Part shown: piece by piece, positions 1 to 8,210 of the stretch
Position numbering within the stretch: the first letter of the stretch is position 1
How the letters are laid out: each line of letters starts with the position of its first letter
From: a virus
IMG/VR virus record: IMGVR_UViG_3300025425_000111
Span: 1-28,909 of that record
Reading direction: 5' to 3' (one strand)
DNA: 28,909 bases
Program-made: the position numbers and the translations under genes
The notes under the pieces: model-generated
Seen by the model: only the letters and a program-made list of their open reading frames with translations
Database searches by the model: none
What the model was told of the DNA's origin: nothing

Positions 1-30
1 GACACTAGAACAGCAGTAGCTGCTTCGTAG
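1..30 (+). CDS. 3' end of an upstream gene (possibly major capsid protein)
   Basis: Frame 1 is open from the first base and stops at a TAG at 28-30, giving the C-terminal residues DTRTAVAAS. The other two forward frames stop within the first 20 bases. The gene is cut by the window edge. By position, immediately before a stable hairpin and a run of small virion and neck genes, the capsid protein is a natural guess. Nine residues cannot establish that. Confidence 0.4.
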   Translation, partial: DTRTAVAAS

Positions 31-42
31 TTTAAATAATTT

Positions 43-64
43 AAGAGCTCCTTCGGGAGCTCTT
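43..64 (+). terminator. Perfect 9-bp hairpin with UUCG loop after the upstream gene
   Basis: AAGAGCTCC (43-51), TTCG loop (52-55), GGAGCTCTT (56-64): a perfect 9-bp stem closed as C(UUCG)G, an exceptionally stable tetraloop. Only a short T-rich tail follows (TACT), so it may be a partial terminator or an mRNA-protecting 3' end rather than a full stop. It lies 13 bases after the stop codon of the upstream gene and just before the AAGGAG ribosome site of the next, suiting differential expression of a highly expressed upstream gene. Confidence 0.65.
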
Positions 65-80
65 TACTAAGGAGAATAAA

Positions 81-398
81 ATGGGTTCATATAAAGCAGA
101 CATACAAGCAACAAGAATTGCAGGAGCAACTACCAATGTAATCGTAGCACCACCTGTAAGACTAAGAGGAATTGTTGTTGCAGGACTAGCAACGTCCGGT
201 ACTGTTATTTTAAAAACTACCAGTGCAACTGGAGACACATTATTCCAAGCGGATGTCCCTGCAGGAGATATTATTAATTTTTCTTTTCCTGAAGATGGAA
301 TTTTATTTCCAAAAGGAGTTTATGTTTCTACTTTTACAGTAGCTGCAGTTACTTTATTAACAGATAAATATTCTGGTCCAGGTCTAACAGCAGGGTAG
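81..398 (+). CDS. Small virion protein, 105 aa
   Basis: A 105-residue protein, MGSYKADIQATRI..., with a strong AAGGAG ribosome site 5-10 bases before the ATG. It is rich in V, T, G and A, with alternating hydrophobic residues typical of a small beta-sandwich, and has no signal peptide or membrane segment. Its position between the presumed capsid gene and the neck genes suggests a head-decoration or small structural protein. No catalytic motif is visible. Proteins of this look are common in marine podovirus structural modules, usually unannotated. The next gene's ribosome site (TAGGAG) overlaps its stop codon, so the two are translated as a unit. Confidence 0.75.
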   Translation: MGSYKADIQATRIAGATTNVIVAPPVRLRGIVVAGLATSGTVILKTTSATGDTLFQADVPAGDIINFSFPEDGILFPKGVYVSTFTVAAVTLLTDKYSGPGLTAG

Positions 399-406
399 GA
401 GTCTAA

Positions 407-1357
407 ATGACTAACATTACTTCCGGCACATATACTTGGGATAAGAATTTCTTCATTGATGACGTTATCACGGAAGCTTTTGAAAGATTAGGATTAAATC
501 CTATGTCTGGAAATAACATGAGAACTTCTAGACGTTCTTTAAATATTTTATTTTCAGAATGGGGAAACAGAGGTCTTAAATTTTGGGAAGTAGAAAATAA
601 TTCTTTTACTTTAGTTCAAGGTCAAATCGTTTATAATTTTTATAGATCTCCTTCTGATGGAACTTCCAGTGGGGTTTTCAATAGTTTATCCGCAGCCATT
701 AATGATACAGCGACCACTATTCCTTTAAATTCTTTAGTAGGGTTTCCTACTTCTGGAACTATTTTAATTGGAACAGAACAGATTACTTACTCAGGACAAA
801 ATTCAGACACTACTAGTTTAACCGGAGCCACTCGTGGCGCGAATAGTACTTCCGCAGCTAGTCACGCGGATGATGATGTCGTATACGACCATGCAACTAT
901 TTTATATGGTTATGACGATATGTTAGAAGCTTCTTATAGAAATTCTACTCAAGTAGATTTTCCTTTGACTAAAATTGACAGATCAACCTATCAAGGTTTA
1001 TCGGCTAAGTCTCAACAAGGAACTCCTACTCAATATTTTGTTCAAAGACTTATTGATAGAGTATCGGTTACTTTATATCTAGCACCTAGTGCTACGGAAG
1101 CAGGAAATACTATTAACTTCTTTTTTGTAAAAAGAATACAAGATGCAGGATCGTACACGAACGCTTCGGATATAGTGTATAGATTTGTTCCGGCAATGTG
1201 TTCAGGACTTACTTATTATTTAGCACAAAAATTAGCACCTCAACGTGTACAAGAATTAAAATTATTATACGAGGATGAATTACTAAGAGCTTTACAAGAA
1301 GATGGTTCTTCTGCTAGTTCTTATATTAGTCCACGAACTTATTACCCAGGAGTCTAA
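407..1357 (+). CDS. Head-tail adaptor/neck protein (P22 gp4-like), with beta insert
   Basis: 316 residues. The N-terminal helical part (about residues 15-65: FIDDVITEAFERLGL, then RRSLNILFSEWGNRGL) and the C-terminal helical part (about 260-305: YYLAQKLAPQRVQELKLL) match the pattern of phage connector/tail-accessory proteins of the P22 gp4 type, which sit between portal and tail. Between them, residues about 95-165 form an inserted beta module with the motif GFPTSGTILIGTEQITYSG and a TRG...SHADDD segment, an insertion seen in many marine phage virion proteins. The ribosome site TAGGAG overlaps the previous stop codon. The assignment as adaptor rests on helix pattern and gene order, so the exact family is inferred. 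Confidence 0.7.
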   Translation: MTNITSGTYTWDKNFFIDDVITEAFERLGLNPMSGNNMRTSRRSLNILFSEWGNRGLKFWEVENNSFTLVQGQIVYNFYRSPSDGTSSGVFNSLSAAINDTATTIPLNSLVGFPTSGTILIGTEQITYSGQNSDTTSLTGATRGANSTSAASHADDDVVYDHATILYGYDDMLEASYRNSTQVDFPLTKIDRSTYQGLSAKSQQGTPTQYFVQRLIDRVSVTLYLAPSATEAGNTINFFFVKRIQDAGSYTNASDIVYRFVPAMCSGLTYYLAQKLAPQRVQELKLLYEDELLRALQEDGSSASSYISPRTYYPGV

Positions 1358-1959
1358 TGACTAATTTATCGAGAGGAAAATTTGCACAATTTATTTCCGA
1401 TAGAAGTGGTATGGCATTTCCTTACAAAGAAATGGTAGTAGAGTGGAATGGAGCAAGAGTTCATACTTCTGAGTTTGAATCAAAACAACCTCAATTAAAT
1501 CCAAGACCAGCAGGTACCGATGCACAAGGTTTACAATTTGCTAGACCCGATCGTAAAGAACCACCGGTTACTGTGTTATTAGTTCCTAATCCATTTGAAA
1601 CTATTTTATATTCTGGAAGTACTTATATTAATGTAAACTCTCAAAATCATGGATTAAGCACTGGCAATACAGTTCGATTTAGAGGTTTAGCAGGTAGTCC
1701 TCCTACCGGTCCTATTATACCTGATCCAACTAATGATAACGATTTATATTACTTTAATCCGATTCCTACTTTTGACTCAATCAGTGACATTGATAATGAA
1801 AACGGTTATACTATTACCGTAGGACAAATAAATTCTTCTGGAATTGTAGGAGATGTTTTAAATTATTATTATTTCCAAATACCGGGAACGGCTACTTTTG
1901 GAAATGTACAAGGAGGAGGAATTGGCTGTAGTTCAGGACCAATTACTTTACAACCATAA
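1357..1959 (+). CDS. Virion structural protein of unknown role (neck region), 200 aa
   Basis: 200 residues starting in a TAATG overlap with the gene before and ending in the same kind of overlap with the gene after, so the three are translationally coupled. AGGAG precedes the ATG. The N-terminus (GKFAQFISDRSGMAFPYKEM) is strongly charged. Residues about 90-110 carry the HGL-x2-G (here HGLSTGNTVRFRG) pattern of an immunoglobulin-like beta module also present in the 8211 gene. No enzymatic motif is visible. Placement between two adaptor-like proteins argues for a neck or tail-tube component. Function not recognised beyond structural. Confidence 0.65.
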   Translation: MTNLSRGKFAQFISDRSGMAFPYKEMVVEWNGARVHTSEFESKQPQLNPRPAGTDAQGLQFARPDRKEPPVTVLLVPNPFETILYSGSTYINVNSQNHGLSTGNTVRFRGLAGSPPTGPIIPDPTNDNDLYYFNPIPTFDSISDIDNENGYTITVGQINSSGIVGDVLNYYYFQIPGTATFGNVQGGGIGCSSGPITLQP

Positions 1960-2624
1960 TGACATATGCAGAATTAGTACAAAAAATTAGAGATTATTGT
2001 GAAGTAGATGCCAATGTATTTACCTCTACTATTGTAGATGGCTTTCTTTCAGATACTGAATTTAGACTTTTAAGAGACGTAGACTCTGATAATAATAGAC
2101 AATATGCACAAGCAGATATTATAGCAGGGCAACGATTTGTAAGTACCCCTCTTATTAATAATCAAACTTTAATAATCAGGTCTTGTCAAATTACTAACTC
2201 TACCGGTGGAGCAGATAATTCAGATAGATATTTTTTAGATTTTAGGGATACCAGCTTCATGTCGGAGTATGATCCTACTGGAGTACAAGGATTACCTAGA
2301 TATTACAGTTATTGGGATGAGAACACCATTGTGGTGGCTCCTACCCCAGATATAAATTATAACATGCAGATAAATTATATCTTGAAACCAGAGGGATTAT
2401 CTAGTAGTAATACCACTACATACTTAAGTACAGAATTTCCTAATGGCTTATTGTATGCATGCCTAGTAGAGGCTTTTGGATTTTTAAAAGGTCCAGCTGA
2501 TATGATTCAATATTATGAAGGTAAATATCAACAAGCTCTACAAGGATTTACAATTGAGCAAATGGGAAGAAGACGAACTGATGAATTCCAAACAGGAGTT
2601 CCGAAAGTCGGAAAACAAAAATAA
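1959..2624 (+). CDS. Second neck/adaptor-like protein, 221 aa
   Basis: 221 residues with N-terminal helices (MTYAELVQKIRDYCEVD, then FLSDTEFRLLRDVD), a beta-rich middle, and a C-terminal helical end (YACLVEAFGFLKGPADMIQ, then YEGKYQQALQGF). This layout matches the head-tail connector/adaptor proteins common in marine and T7/P22-like phages, and parallels the 407 gene in overall pattern. The start overlaps the preceding stop (TAATG) with no clear ribosome site of its own, so translation probably depends on re-initiation. It is followed by AAGGAG for the next gene. The structural role is likely; which connector layer it forms cannot be told. Confidence 0.7.
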   Translation: MTYAELVQKIRDYCEVDANVFTSTIVDGFLSDTEFRLLRDVDSDNNRQYAQADIIAGQRFVSTPLINNQTLIIRSCQITNSTGGADNSDRYFLDFRDTSFMSEYDPTGVQGLPRYYSYWDENTIVVAPTPDINYNMQINYILKPEGLSSSNTTTYLSTEFPNGLLYACLVEAFGFLKGPADMIQYYEGKYQQALQGFTIEQMGRRRTDEFQTGVPKVGKQK

Positions 2625-2634
2625 GGAGTAAACT

Positions 2635-3075
2635 ATGGCTATAACACAAGCGGTTGCAAACAGTTTTAAACAAGAACTACTAGAAGGGGAACATACGTTT
2701 CAATTTTCTGGTGGTGATACTTTTAAACTTGCTCTGTACACTTCTGATGCAACGTTAAATTCTACTACTACGGCATATGCTTCTACCAATGAAGTTCCAA
2801 ATTCTGGACAATATGCTGCCGGCGGTGGAACCTTAGTAAAACCAAATCCAAGTACTTCAGTCTCATCAGGTGTTGCGATTGTTGATTTTGCAGATTTATC
2901 TTTTACGGGTGTAACGATCACAGCTAGAGGAGCTTTAATTTATAATACTTCATCGACTAACAAAGCGGTGGCAGTATTAGATTTTGGTGCAGACAAAGCA
3001 GCGACTTCAGGAACTTTTACAATTCAGTTTCCAGCATTTACCACTTCAGCAGCTATTCTAAGAATCGGCAACTAA
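2635..3075 (+). CDS. Conserved phage virion protein, 146 aa
   Basis: 146 residues with an ATAAGGAG ribosome site 7 bases before the ATG. The pattern MAITQAVANSFKQELLEG, then DTFKLALYTSDATL, TARGALIYN and a C-terminal AAILRIGN is one I recognise as recurring in marine podoviruses and myoviruses as an uncharacterised structural protein. It has no membrane segment or catalytic motif and looks all-beta after one N-terminal helix. The position just before the fibre-like genes suggests a tail or baseplate component. Role inferred from neighbours. Confidence 0.75.
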   Translation: MAITQAVANSFKQELLEGEHTFQFSGGDTFKLALYTSDATLNSTTTAYASTNEVPNSGQYAAGGGTLVKPNPSTSVSSGVAIVDFADLSFTGVTITARGALIYNTSSTNKAVAVLDFGADKAATSGTFTIQFPAFTTSAAILRIGN

Positions 3076-3091
3076 TAGGAGCTAACCTATT

Positions 3092-3955
3092 ATGGTCAAT
3101 ACTTGGGGTACACTAACCTGGGGAATAAACAGCTGGGGAGAACAAAGTGATGTAAGTATATCTGTCACTGGTACTCAATTAAGTACGTCTCAAGGAGACG
3201 TAACTACTACTGTAGAATTAAATTCAGGATGGGGAAGAGAACTCGGTTGGGGTACTCTTGACTGGGGAAACAATTCTATATCTACTCAAGTTCCTATTAC
3301 CGGTTCACAATTAAATTTAGATCTTGGAGATACTACATTAGATCTTTTGACAATTGCTTCACCAACAGGTGTTACTGCTGCTTTTGCATTAAGTTCTGTA
3401 GACGCTTCACCGGATGCTATGGCATCTGGAAATCAAATCCCACTTTCTTTAGGAGATGCTATTGGTAAAACCGATGTAGCATTTAATGTTACCGGTAATG
3501 AATTATCTATTGTCTCTGGCACCGCGACGCTCGATGCTATTACCTTTGCAGATTTAACTGGTTTTGTTTTAGAAACCGATACTGGAAATGTAGTCATAGG
3601 AGGTATTGCAAATATACCGGTTGTAGGAAATGAATTATCAACAGCTGTAGGAACCGTAGATGTAGCACCGGATGTGGCTTTAACCGGTCAACAAATAAGT
3701 GCTACTTTAGGAACCGCTGTTTTAGATGCCAATACTCTAGTAGATGTTACTGGACAACAGATTAATACGACTGCAGGAAGTGTTACTTTTACGATCTCAG
3801 GATCCGTACTATTAACAGGAAATCAGTTAACTTTAGAGCTTGGAAATGAAGTGTCTCAGATATGGACAATCGTTGACACAGGCACCTCTGTAGCGTATAC
3901 TGAAGTTTCTACCGGATCTAATGTCACTTGGAATAATATTGACACAGCCGCATAA
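3092..3955 (+). CDS. Repeat-rich tail/fibre protein (22-residue T-G repeats), 287 aa
   Basis: 287 residues with three architectures in order. Residues 5-15 and 47-59 are tryptophan-glycine motifs (WGTLTWGINSWG; GWGTLDWG). Residues 26-257 carry a 22-residue repeat beginning TG-x-[QE]-[LI]-x4-G, seen at residues 26, 70, 92, 112, 134, 156, 178, 198, 220 and 242. Residues 258-287 carry an 11-residue repeat with W258, Y269 and W280 in register (for example YTEVSTGSNVT). The regular beta period suggests a solenoid or stacked fibre shaft. GGAGC lies upstream of the ATG. No enzyme motif is visible; the fibre role is inferred from repeats and neighbours. Confidence 0.75.
   Translation: MVNTWGTLTWGINSWGEQSDVSISVTGTQLSTSQGDVTTTVELNSGWGRELGWGTLDWGNNSISTQVPITGSQLNLDLGDTTLDLLTIASPTGVTAAFALSSVDASPDAMASGNQIPLSLGDAIGKTDVAFNVTGNELSIVSGTATLDAITFADLTGFVLETDTGNVVIGGIANIPVVGNELSTAVGTVDVAPDVALTGQQISATLGTAVLDANTLVDVTGQQINTTAGSVTFTISGSVLLTGNQLTLELGNEVSQIWTIVDTGTSVAYTEVSTGSNVTWNNIDTAA
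3164..3955 (+). repeat. Protein-level tandem repeat, 66-bp period turning into 33-bp period
   Basis: Repeat starts (T-G or S/V-G) at residues 26, 70, 92, 112, 134, 156, 178, 198, 220 and 242 of the 3092 gene are spaced 20-22 residues apart, apart from one double interval at the W-rich insert. The last 30 residues show aromatic residues exactly 11 apart (W258, Y269, W280). The copies have diverged at the DNA level, so this is an old protein repeat and not a recent DNA duplication. Confidence 0.8.
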
Positions 3956-3993
3956 TTTGAATAAAAACTATTAATTAAGGAATTATATAAAAT

Positions 3994-4998
3994 ATGCCAT
4001 CAAGCTATTCTGGAGATTTAAAACTAGAACTCATGGTCACTGGTGAAAAAGCCGGTCTATGGGGAGATATTACTAATACCAATTTAAACATCGTACAACA
4101 AGCCATTGCTGGTTATGAAGCAATTCCATTAAATGCGACTACCGGTGTAACTTTAACTTTTTCCAATGGAACTATTTCTGATGGTAAAAATGCAGTTCTT
4201 GATTTAACAGGAACGATTACTACTTCTGTTAATGTTATTATTCCAGATGCAATTGAAAAAACCTATATCGTTAGAAACTCAACTTCAGGAGCTCATGACG
4301 TAGTAGTTAAAACAGCGTCTGGTACGGGAGCTACCTTTAGTACTACTGATAAAGGTACTAAATTATTGTATTCTGATGGAACTAATGTTGTGGATACAGG
4401 TTTAACTGCAGGTATTACAGCGGTTGTTCAAGATACCTCTCCACAGCTCGGTGGTATGTTAGATGTTAATACATTTGGTTTAGGTGATGGAACTTTACAA
4501 CTCTTAAACTTTACAGAAACCGCAAGTGCAGTTAATGAATTTACTATTACAAATAATGCAACAGGTTCTGCACCTATTTTATCTGCGACAGGGGATGACT
4601 CTAATATTGGAATAACTTTAACTCCTAAAGGAACAGGGGTAGTTGATGTTACTGGCACACTGCTAGCTGACAAAGCATACTTAGCTGAAACCACTTTAAC
4701 AGATGGTGCTACGATTGATTGGGATATGGCAACACAAGCTGTGTCCGCAGTAACACTCGGTGGAAACAGAACTTTAAACGCACCTACCAATGGAAGTACA
4801 GGTCAATTTGCTTCTCTATTAGTTATTCAAGATGGAACTGGCGGAAGAACTATTACATGGAACGCAATATATGAATTTGCAGCGGATACTGCACCAACAT
4901 TAACAGCAACAGCTAGTCTTGGAGATGTATTTACTTTTAGATACAATGGAACAAAATGGTTAGAAGTTGGAAGAAATTTAGCATTAACTTTATCATAG
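3994..4998 (+). CDS. Tail fibre-like structural protein, 334 aa
   Basis: 334 residues. The N-terminus (GEKAGLWGDITNTNLNIVQQ, about residues 18-37) is the WG-x2-TN-x-N pattern found at the start of many marine phage fibre and structural proteins. The middle is Thr/Gly/Ala-rich beta sequence with a VQDTSPQLGGMLD segment (about residues 145-158). The C-terminus (about 240-334) has QDGTGGRTITWN, then FTFRYNGTKWLEVGRN, a terminal beta domain typical of marine phage fibres and a likely surface-contacting end. An AAGGAA ribosome site lies upstream at longer than usual spacing. Adsorption or fibre-shaft role inferred from domain pattern. Confidence 0.75.
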   Translation: MPSSYSGDLKLELMVTGEKAGLWGDITNTNLNIVQQAIAGYEAIPLNATTGVTLTFSNGTISDGKNAVLDLTGTITTSVNVIIPDAIEKTYIVRNSTSGAHDVVVKTASGTGATFSTTDKGTKLLYSDGTNVVDTGLTAGITAVVQDTSPQLGGMLDVNTFGLGDGTLQLLNFTETASAVNEFTITNNATGSAPILSATGDDSNIGITLTPKGTGVVDVTGTLLADKAYLAETTLTDGATIDWDMATQAVSAVTLGGNRTLNAPTNGSTGQFASLLVIQDGTGGRTITWNAIYEFAADTAPTLTATASLGDVFTFRYNGTKWLEVGRNLALTLS

Positions 4999-5005
4999 GA
5001 ATATT

Positions 5006-5662
5006 ATGTACACATTAGTCATAGACGAAACAATCACAAAATACTTTAGTTACCCTAAAGGATTTACTCTTAATGGTAATCAATACCCAGCAGACATATT
5101 TAGTAAATGGTCTGTAGCTGAAAAAGAAGCTATTGGAATTTATGAAGTAGTCTTTGATAGTTCTAATAAAAAAGATGAAGACTATTACATTAATACAAAT
5201 CAATCTTTTAATTATGCAGATGGAGTAGTTACTGCTTCTTATGGAACTGCTGTTGGTAAAAAACTAACAGACACGAATGAAGTTTGGACACAAGAAGATG
5301 TAGATAACGAAAGCTCACCAGAAGGTGCTTCTGCAGGTGATCCTATGAATGATGAAAAAGGCAATCAAATTGTAACCACTGGTTTAAAAACAAAATACAA
5401 AACAGGTTTTAATTTAGAAGCAGCTGGTCTATTAGCTCCTACAGATTGGTATGTGGTTAAGGCAACCGAAGTTTCAGATTATTCAGTACCTAGTGCTGTT
5501 ACTACTTACAGAGCAGCAGTTAGAACTAAAGTCAATGCAATGGAAACTGCAATAGATAATTGTGCCAATGTAAATACTCTTATAACTTTACTTACCTACA
5601 CAATGCAAGATGATGGTACAGTTACTAGACCTCTTGGAGAATTTCCAAAAGAGGTAGTTTAA
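5006..5662 (+). CDS. Fibre-associated protein with tail-assembly-chaperone-like C-terminus, 218 aa
   Basis: 218 residues. The C-terminal third (about 145-200: APTDWYVVKATE, then VPSAVTTYRAAVR followed by a short helix) resembles the W-x-[VI]-RK/KA...P...YR-x2-[VL]R pattern of phage tail-fibre assembly/chaperone proteins and DUF4376-type domains. The N-terminal part (MYTLVIDETITKYFSYPKG) is not recognised. TAGGAATATT precedes the ATG. Lying directly before the LamG/SPRY gene, it may help that fibre fold or attach. Codon use (ACT rather than ACC, no CCGG) matches the next two genes rather than those outside, so it probably travels with the receptor-binding cassette. Function moderately supported. 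Confidence 0.65.
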   Translation: MYTLVIDETITKYFSYPKGFTLNGNQYPADIFSKWSVAEKEAIGIYEVVFDSSNKKDEDYYINTNQSFNYADGVVTASYGTAVGKKLTDTNEVWTQEDVDNESSPEGASAGDPMNDEKGNQIVTTGLKTKYKTGFNLEAAGLLAPTDWYVVKATEVSDYSVPSAVTTYRAAVRTKVNAMETAIDNCANVNTLITLLTYTMQDDGTVTRPLGEFPKEVV

Positions 5663-5663
5663 T

Positions 5664-7109
5664 ATGCCTTTTATCTTACCAGCTAACTCTCTATCAGCAG
5701 GTGGTTATACAGTAGATAATTCTTTACGATTTAATTCTGCTAGTTCAGATTATTTATCAAAAGTTCCAACTACAGGGACTAATAGAAAAATACAAACTTT
5801 TTCAACATGGGTTAAAAAATGTCAAAACCCTGACGGTGATAATACATTATTCTTAAGTTATTATTCTATAGATGAAAGAATAAAGATATTATTTGATAGT
5901 TCTCAACGACTAAGTATCGGTAATAGAAGTGGTGGTAGTAACACAATAATTTTAGTTACAAATAGATTATTTAGAGATGTATCAGCTTGGTATCATATTG
6001 TAGTTGCTATGGACACTACACAAGCAACAGCTTCTAATAGAGTTAAAATATATGTTAATGGAGTTCAAGAAACTTCTTTTGTTACAGCTATTTATCCTTC
6101 ATTAAATGAAGACTTAAGACTTGGTACAAGTTCATATACCTATTATTTAGGTTCTTATGGAGGAAGTTCAGGGTATTTAGACGGCTACATGTCTGATGTT
6201 TATGGTATAGATGGTCAAGCATTAGCACCTACAGACTTTGGAGAATTTGATGAAGATAGTGGAATATGGAAACCAATAGATGTTTCTGGATTAACCTTTG
6301 GTACTAACGGATTCTATTTAGACTTTGAAGATAGCGGTGCTTTAGGTGCAGATACATCAGGTAATGGTAATGATTTTACAGTTAATAATTTAACAGCAGT
6401 AGACCAGACTACCGACACACCTACTAATAATTTTGCAACCATGAATCCTTTAGATAATTATTATGCTAGTGCTCTTTTTGCAGAAGGCAATATAAAACTT
6501 ACAACTGATGCTAGTGCAGAAGCTATGAGTACAGCAACTTTTGCTGTATCTGCTGGTCGTTGGTATTTTGAAGTTGATTGTATTTCAATAGGTGCTAGTG
6601 GTACAGCAAATCTTGGTGTAACTGCAACACCTTCTCATCAAAACTCTTCTTATGGAAAATCTGGGGGTGTTACACCTTTTACTCATACTTGGAATAAAAG
6701 TGGAACATTACAATCAGGTAATGGATCTGGTGGTAGCATTACTCTTGCTACATTAAGTTCATATGCTGCTGGAGATATTTTAGGAGTTTATCTTGATCTT
6801 GAAGATATGAAAACTTATTGGAGTAAAAATGGTACACTTGAAAATAGTGGAACTGGTATTGCTTTAACTGCTTTGGCAAGTAATGGAACAGGTCATTATA
6901 TTCCATTTGTAGGAGATTATAATACTGGTGGTGCGGCTGTATTTGAAGTTAATTTTGGTAATGGTTTTCAAGCTTTAGCAGACACAGCAATAGCAGATGA
7001 TAATGGATATGGTGCGTTTGAATATTCGCCAAACATTACTGGAGATGGTGCAGCAAAAAAATTTTATGCACTTTGTACAAAAAACTTAAATGAGTTTAAT
7101 TATGACTAA
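5664..7109 (+). CDS. Receptor-binding protein with LamG-like and SPRY-like domains, 481 aa
   Basis: 481 residues starting two bases after the previous stop. Residues about 40-170 form a LamG/concanavalin-type lectin domain (TFSTWVKK near the start, WYHIVVAMD, VKIYVNGVQETSF, then the YLDGYMSDVYGIDGQ segment usual in marine phage copies). Residues about 275-450 form a SPRY-like domain (GRWYFEVDC, LGVYLDLEDMKTYWSKNG, YIPFVGDY, FEVNFGNGFQAL). Both folds bind glycans or proteins, which fits host recognition. There is no signal peptide, and the fibre position between two small structural genes agrees. The carbohydrate target is unknown. Codon use differs from the neck genes, suggesting exchange as a cassette. 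Confidence 0.85.
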   Translation: MPFILPANSLSAGGYTVDNSLRFNSASSDYLSKVPTTGTNRKIQTFSTWVKKCQNPDGDNTLFLSYYSIDERIKILFDSSQRLSIGNRSGGSNTIILVTNRLFRDVSAWYHIVVAMDTTQATASNRVKIYVNGVQETSFVTAIYPSLNEDLRLGTSSYTYYLGSYGGSSGYLDGYMSDVYGIDGQALAPTDFGEFDEDSGIWKPIDVSGLTFGTNGFYLDFEDSGALGADTSGNGNDFTVNNLTAVDQTTDTPTNNFATMNPLDNYYASALFAEGNIKLTTDASAEAMSTATFAVSAGRWYFEVDCISIGASGTANLGVTATPSHQNSSYGKSGGVTPFTHTWNKSGTLQSGNGSGGSITLATLSSYAAGDILGVYLDLEDMKTYWSKNGTLENSGTGIALTALASNGTGHYIPFVGDYNTGGAAVFEVNFGNGFQALADTAIADDNGYGAFEYSPNITGDGAAKKFYALCTKNLNEFNYD

Positions 7110-7136
7110 ATCAATTAACGCACAGGAGTACAGCTA

Positions 7137-8168
7137 ATGGCACAAATAAATAAACCCTCAGATTATTTTAATACTAAACTTTACACTGGTACTGGTGCTA
7201 CACAATCAATAACTGGGGTCAACTTCACCCCAGACCTTACATGGATTAAAGGTAGAAGTGGTGCAACTGAGCATGTATTAACAGATTCAGTAAGAGGAGT
7301 AACAAAAGAATTAAGTTCAAATGATACTGGTGCAGAAGAAACTGTAGCACAAGGATTAACAGCTTTTGGTACAGATGGTTTTACAGTTGGTACAGATGGC
7401 TCTTATAATACAAGTTCAGCAACTTACGCATCTTGGAATTGGTTAGGTGGTGGTTCAGCATCATCTAATTCTGATGGTTCAATTACTTCTAGTGTTTCAG
7501 CTAATACAACCGCTGGATTTAGTATTGTAAGTTATACGGGTAATTTAACTGCTGGTGCAACTATTGGACATGGGTTAGGTGTTGCACCTTCAATGGTAAT
7601 AGTTAAAAATAGAGCTGTTGCGGCATGGGATTGGACTTGTTATCACTCAAGTTTAGGTAATACTAGAAGAATTTTTTTAAACAGTACTAGTGCTGGAGAT
7701 ACATCAATTGGTGGGTGGAATAATACTACTCCATCTAGTTCAGTAGTTACTCTTGGTGCTGGAAACGAAACCAATAATAATAATACTATGATAGCTTACT
7801 GCTTTGCAGAAATTAAAGGCTACTCAAAATTTGGCTCATACACAGGGAACGGAAATGCTGATGGTACATTTATATACACAGGATTTAAACCAGCTTTTAT
7901 AATGTTTAAAGATACAGGTTATGCATCAAATTGGTCTATGTTTGACAATAGACGAGCAGGTTATAATAGTAAATCAGATATTCTTGCTCCAAATACAAAC
8001 AGTACTGAAGATACATCTAATACAACTTTTGCTGATTTCTTATCCAATGGTTTTAAATGGAGATTTACTAATGCAGACTTTAATGCTTCAGGAAACAATT
8101 ACATCTACATGGCATTTGCTTCTTCTCCTTTTGTAACTTCAACAGGAATACCAGGAACAGCAAGATAA
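7137..8168 (+). CDS. Marine phage fibre/adhesin-like protein (DUF7483-type), 343 aa
   Basis: 343 residues with a CAGGAG ribosome site. It opens with INKPSDYFNTKLYTGTGA and a VNFTPDLTWIKGRSG segment. Later it has a GFSIVSYTGNLTAGATIGHG and GVAPSMVIVKNR stretch (about residues 127-160), and a second, similar unit FIYTGFKPAFIMFKD (about 240-255). This duplicated ...GF-P-[FM]-[VI]-[FV]K pattern is characteristic of uncharacterised marine phage fibre proteins (I believe Pfam DUF7483, from memory). It ends MAFASSPFVTS. No catalytic residues are apparent. It forms the last gene of the 5006-8168 cassette and is likely a co-receptor-binding or fibre-tip protein. Function inferred. Confidence 0.75.
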   Translation: MAQINKPSDYFNTKLYTGTGATQSITGVNFTPDLTWIKGRSGATEHVLTDSVRGVTKELSSNDTGAEETVAQGLTAFGTDGFTVGTDGSYNTSSATYASWNWLGGGSASSNSDGSITSSVSANTTAGFSIVSYTGNLTAGATIGHGLGVAPSMVIVKNRAVAAWDWTCYHSSLGNTRRIFLNSTSAGDTSIGGWNNTTPSSSVVTLGAGNETNNNNTMIAYCFAEIKGYSKFGSYTGNGNADGTFIYTGFKPAFIMFKDTGYASNWSMFDNRRAGYNSKSDILAPNTNSTEDTSNTTFADFLSNGFKWRFTNADFNASGNNYIYMAFASSPFVTSTGIPGTAR

Positions 8169-8210
8169 AACATCTTTATTTTAGGTTCAAAAGGTATTAT
8201 AAATACTATT

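Noticed and set aside
3956-3993. TTGAAT ... TATAAA before the 3994 gene as a promoter
   Set aside because: The spacer is over 20 bases and AT-rich matches are common by chance here.
4428-4790. Minus-strand open frame of 120 codons
   Set aside because: Fully antisense to a well supported fibre gene, no ribosome site, composition mirrors the sense codons.
8162-8182. AAGAT/ATCTT stem with T-rich tail after the 7137 gene, as a terminator
   Set aside because: Only five A/T-rich pairs; such stems are expected by chance in a genome this AT-rich.
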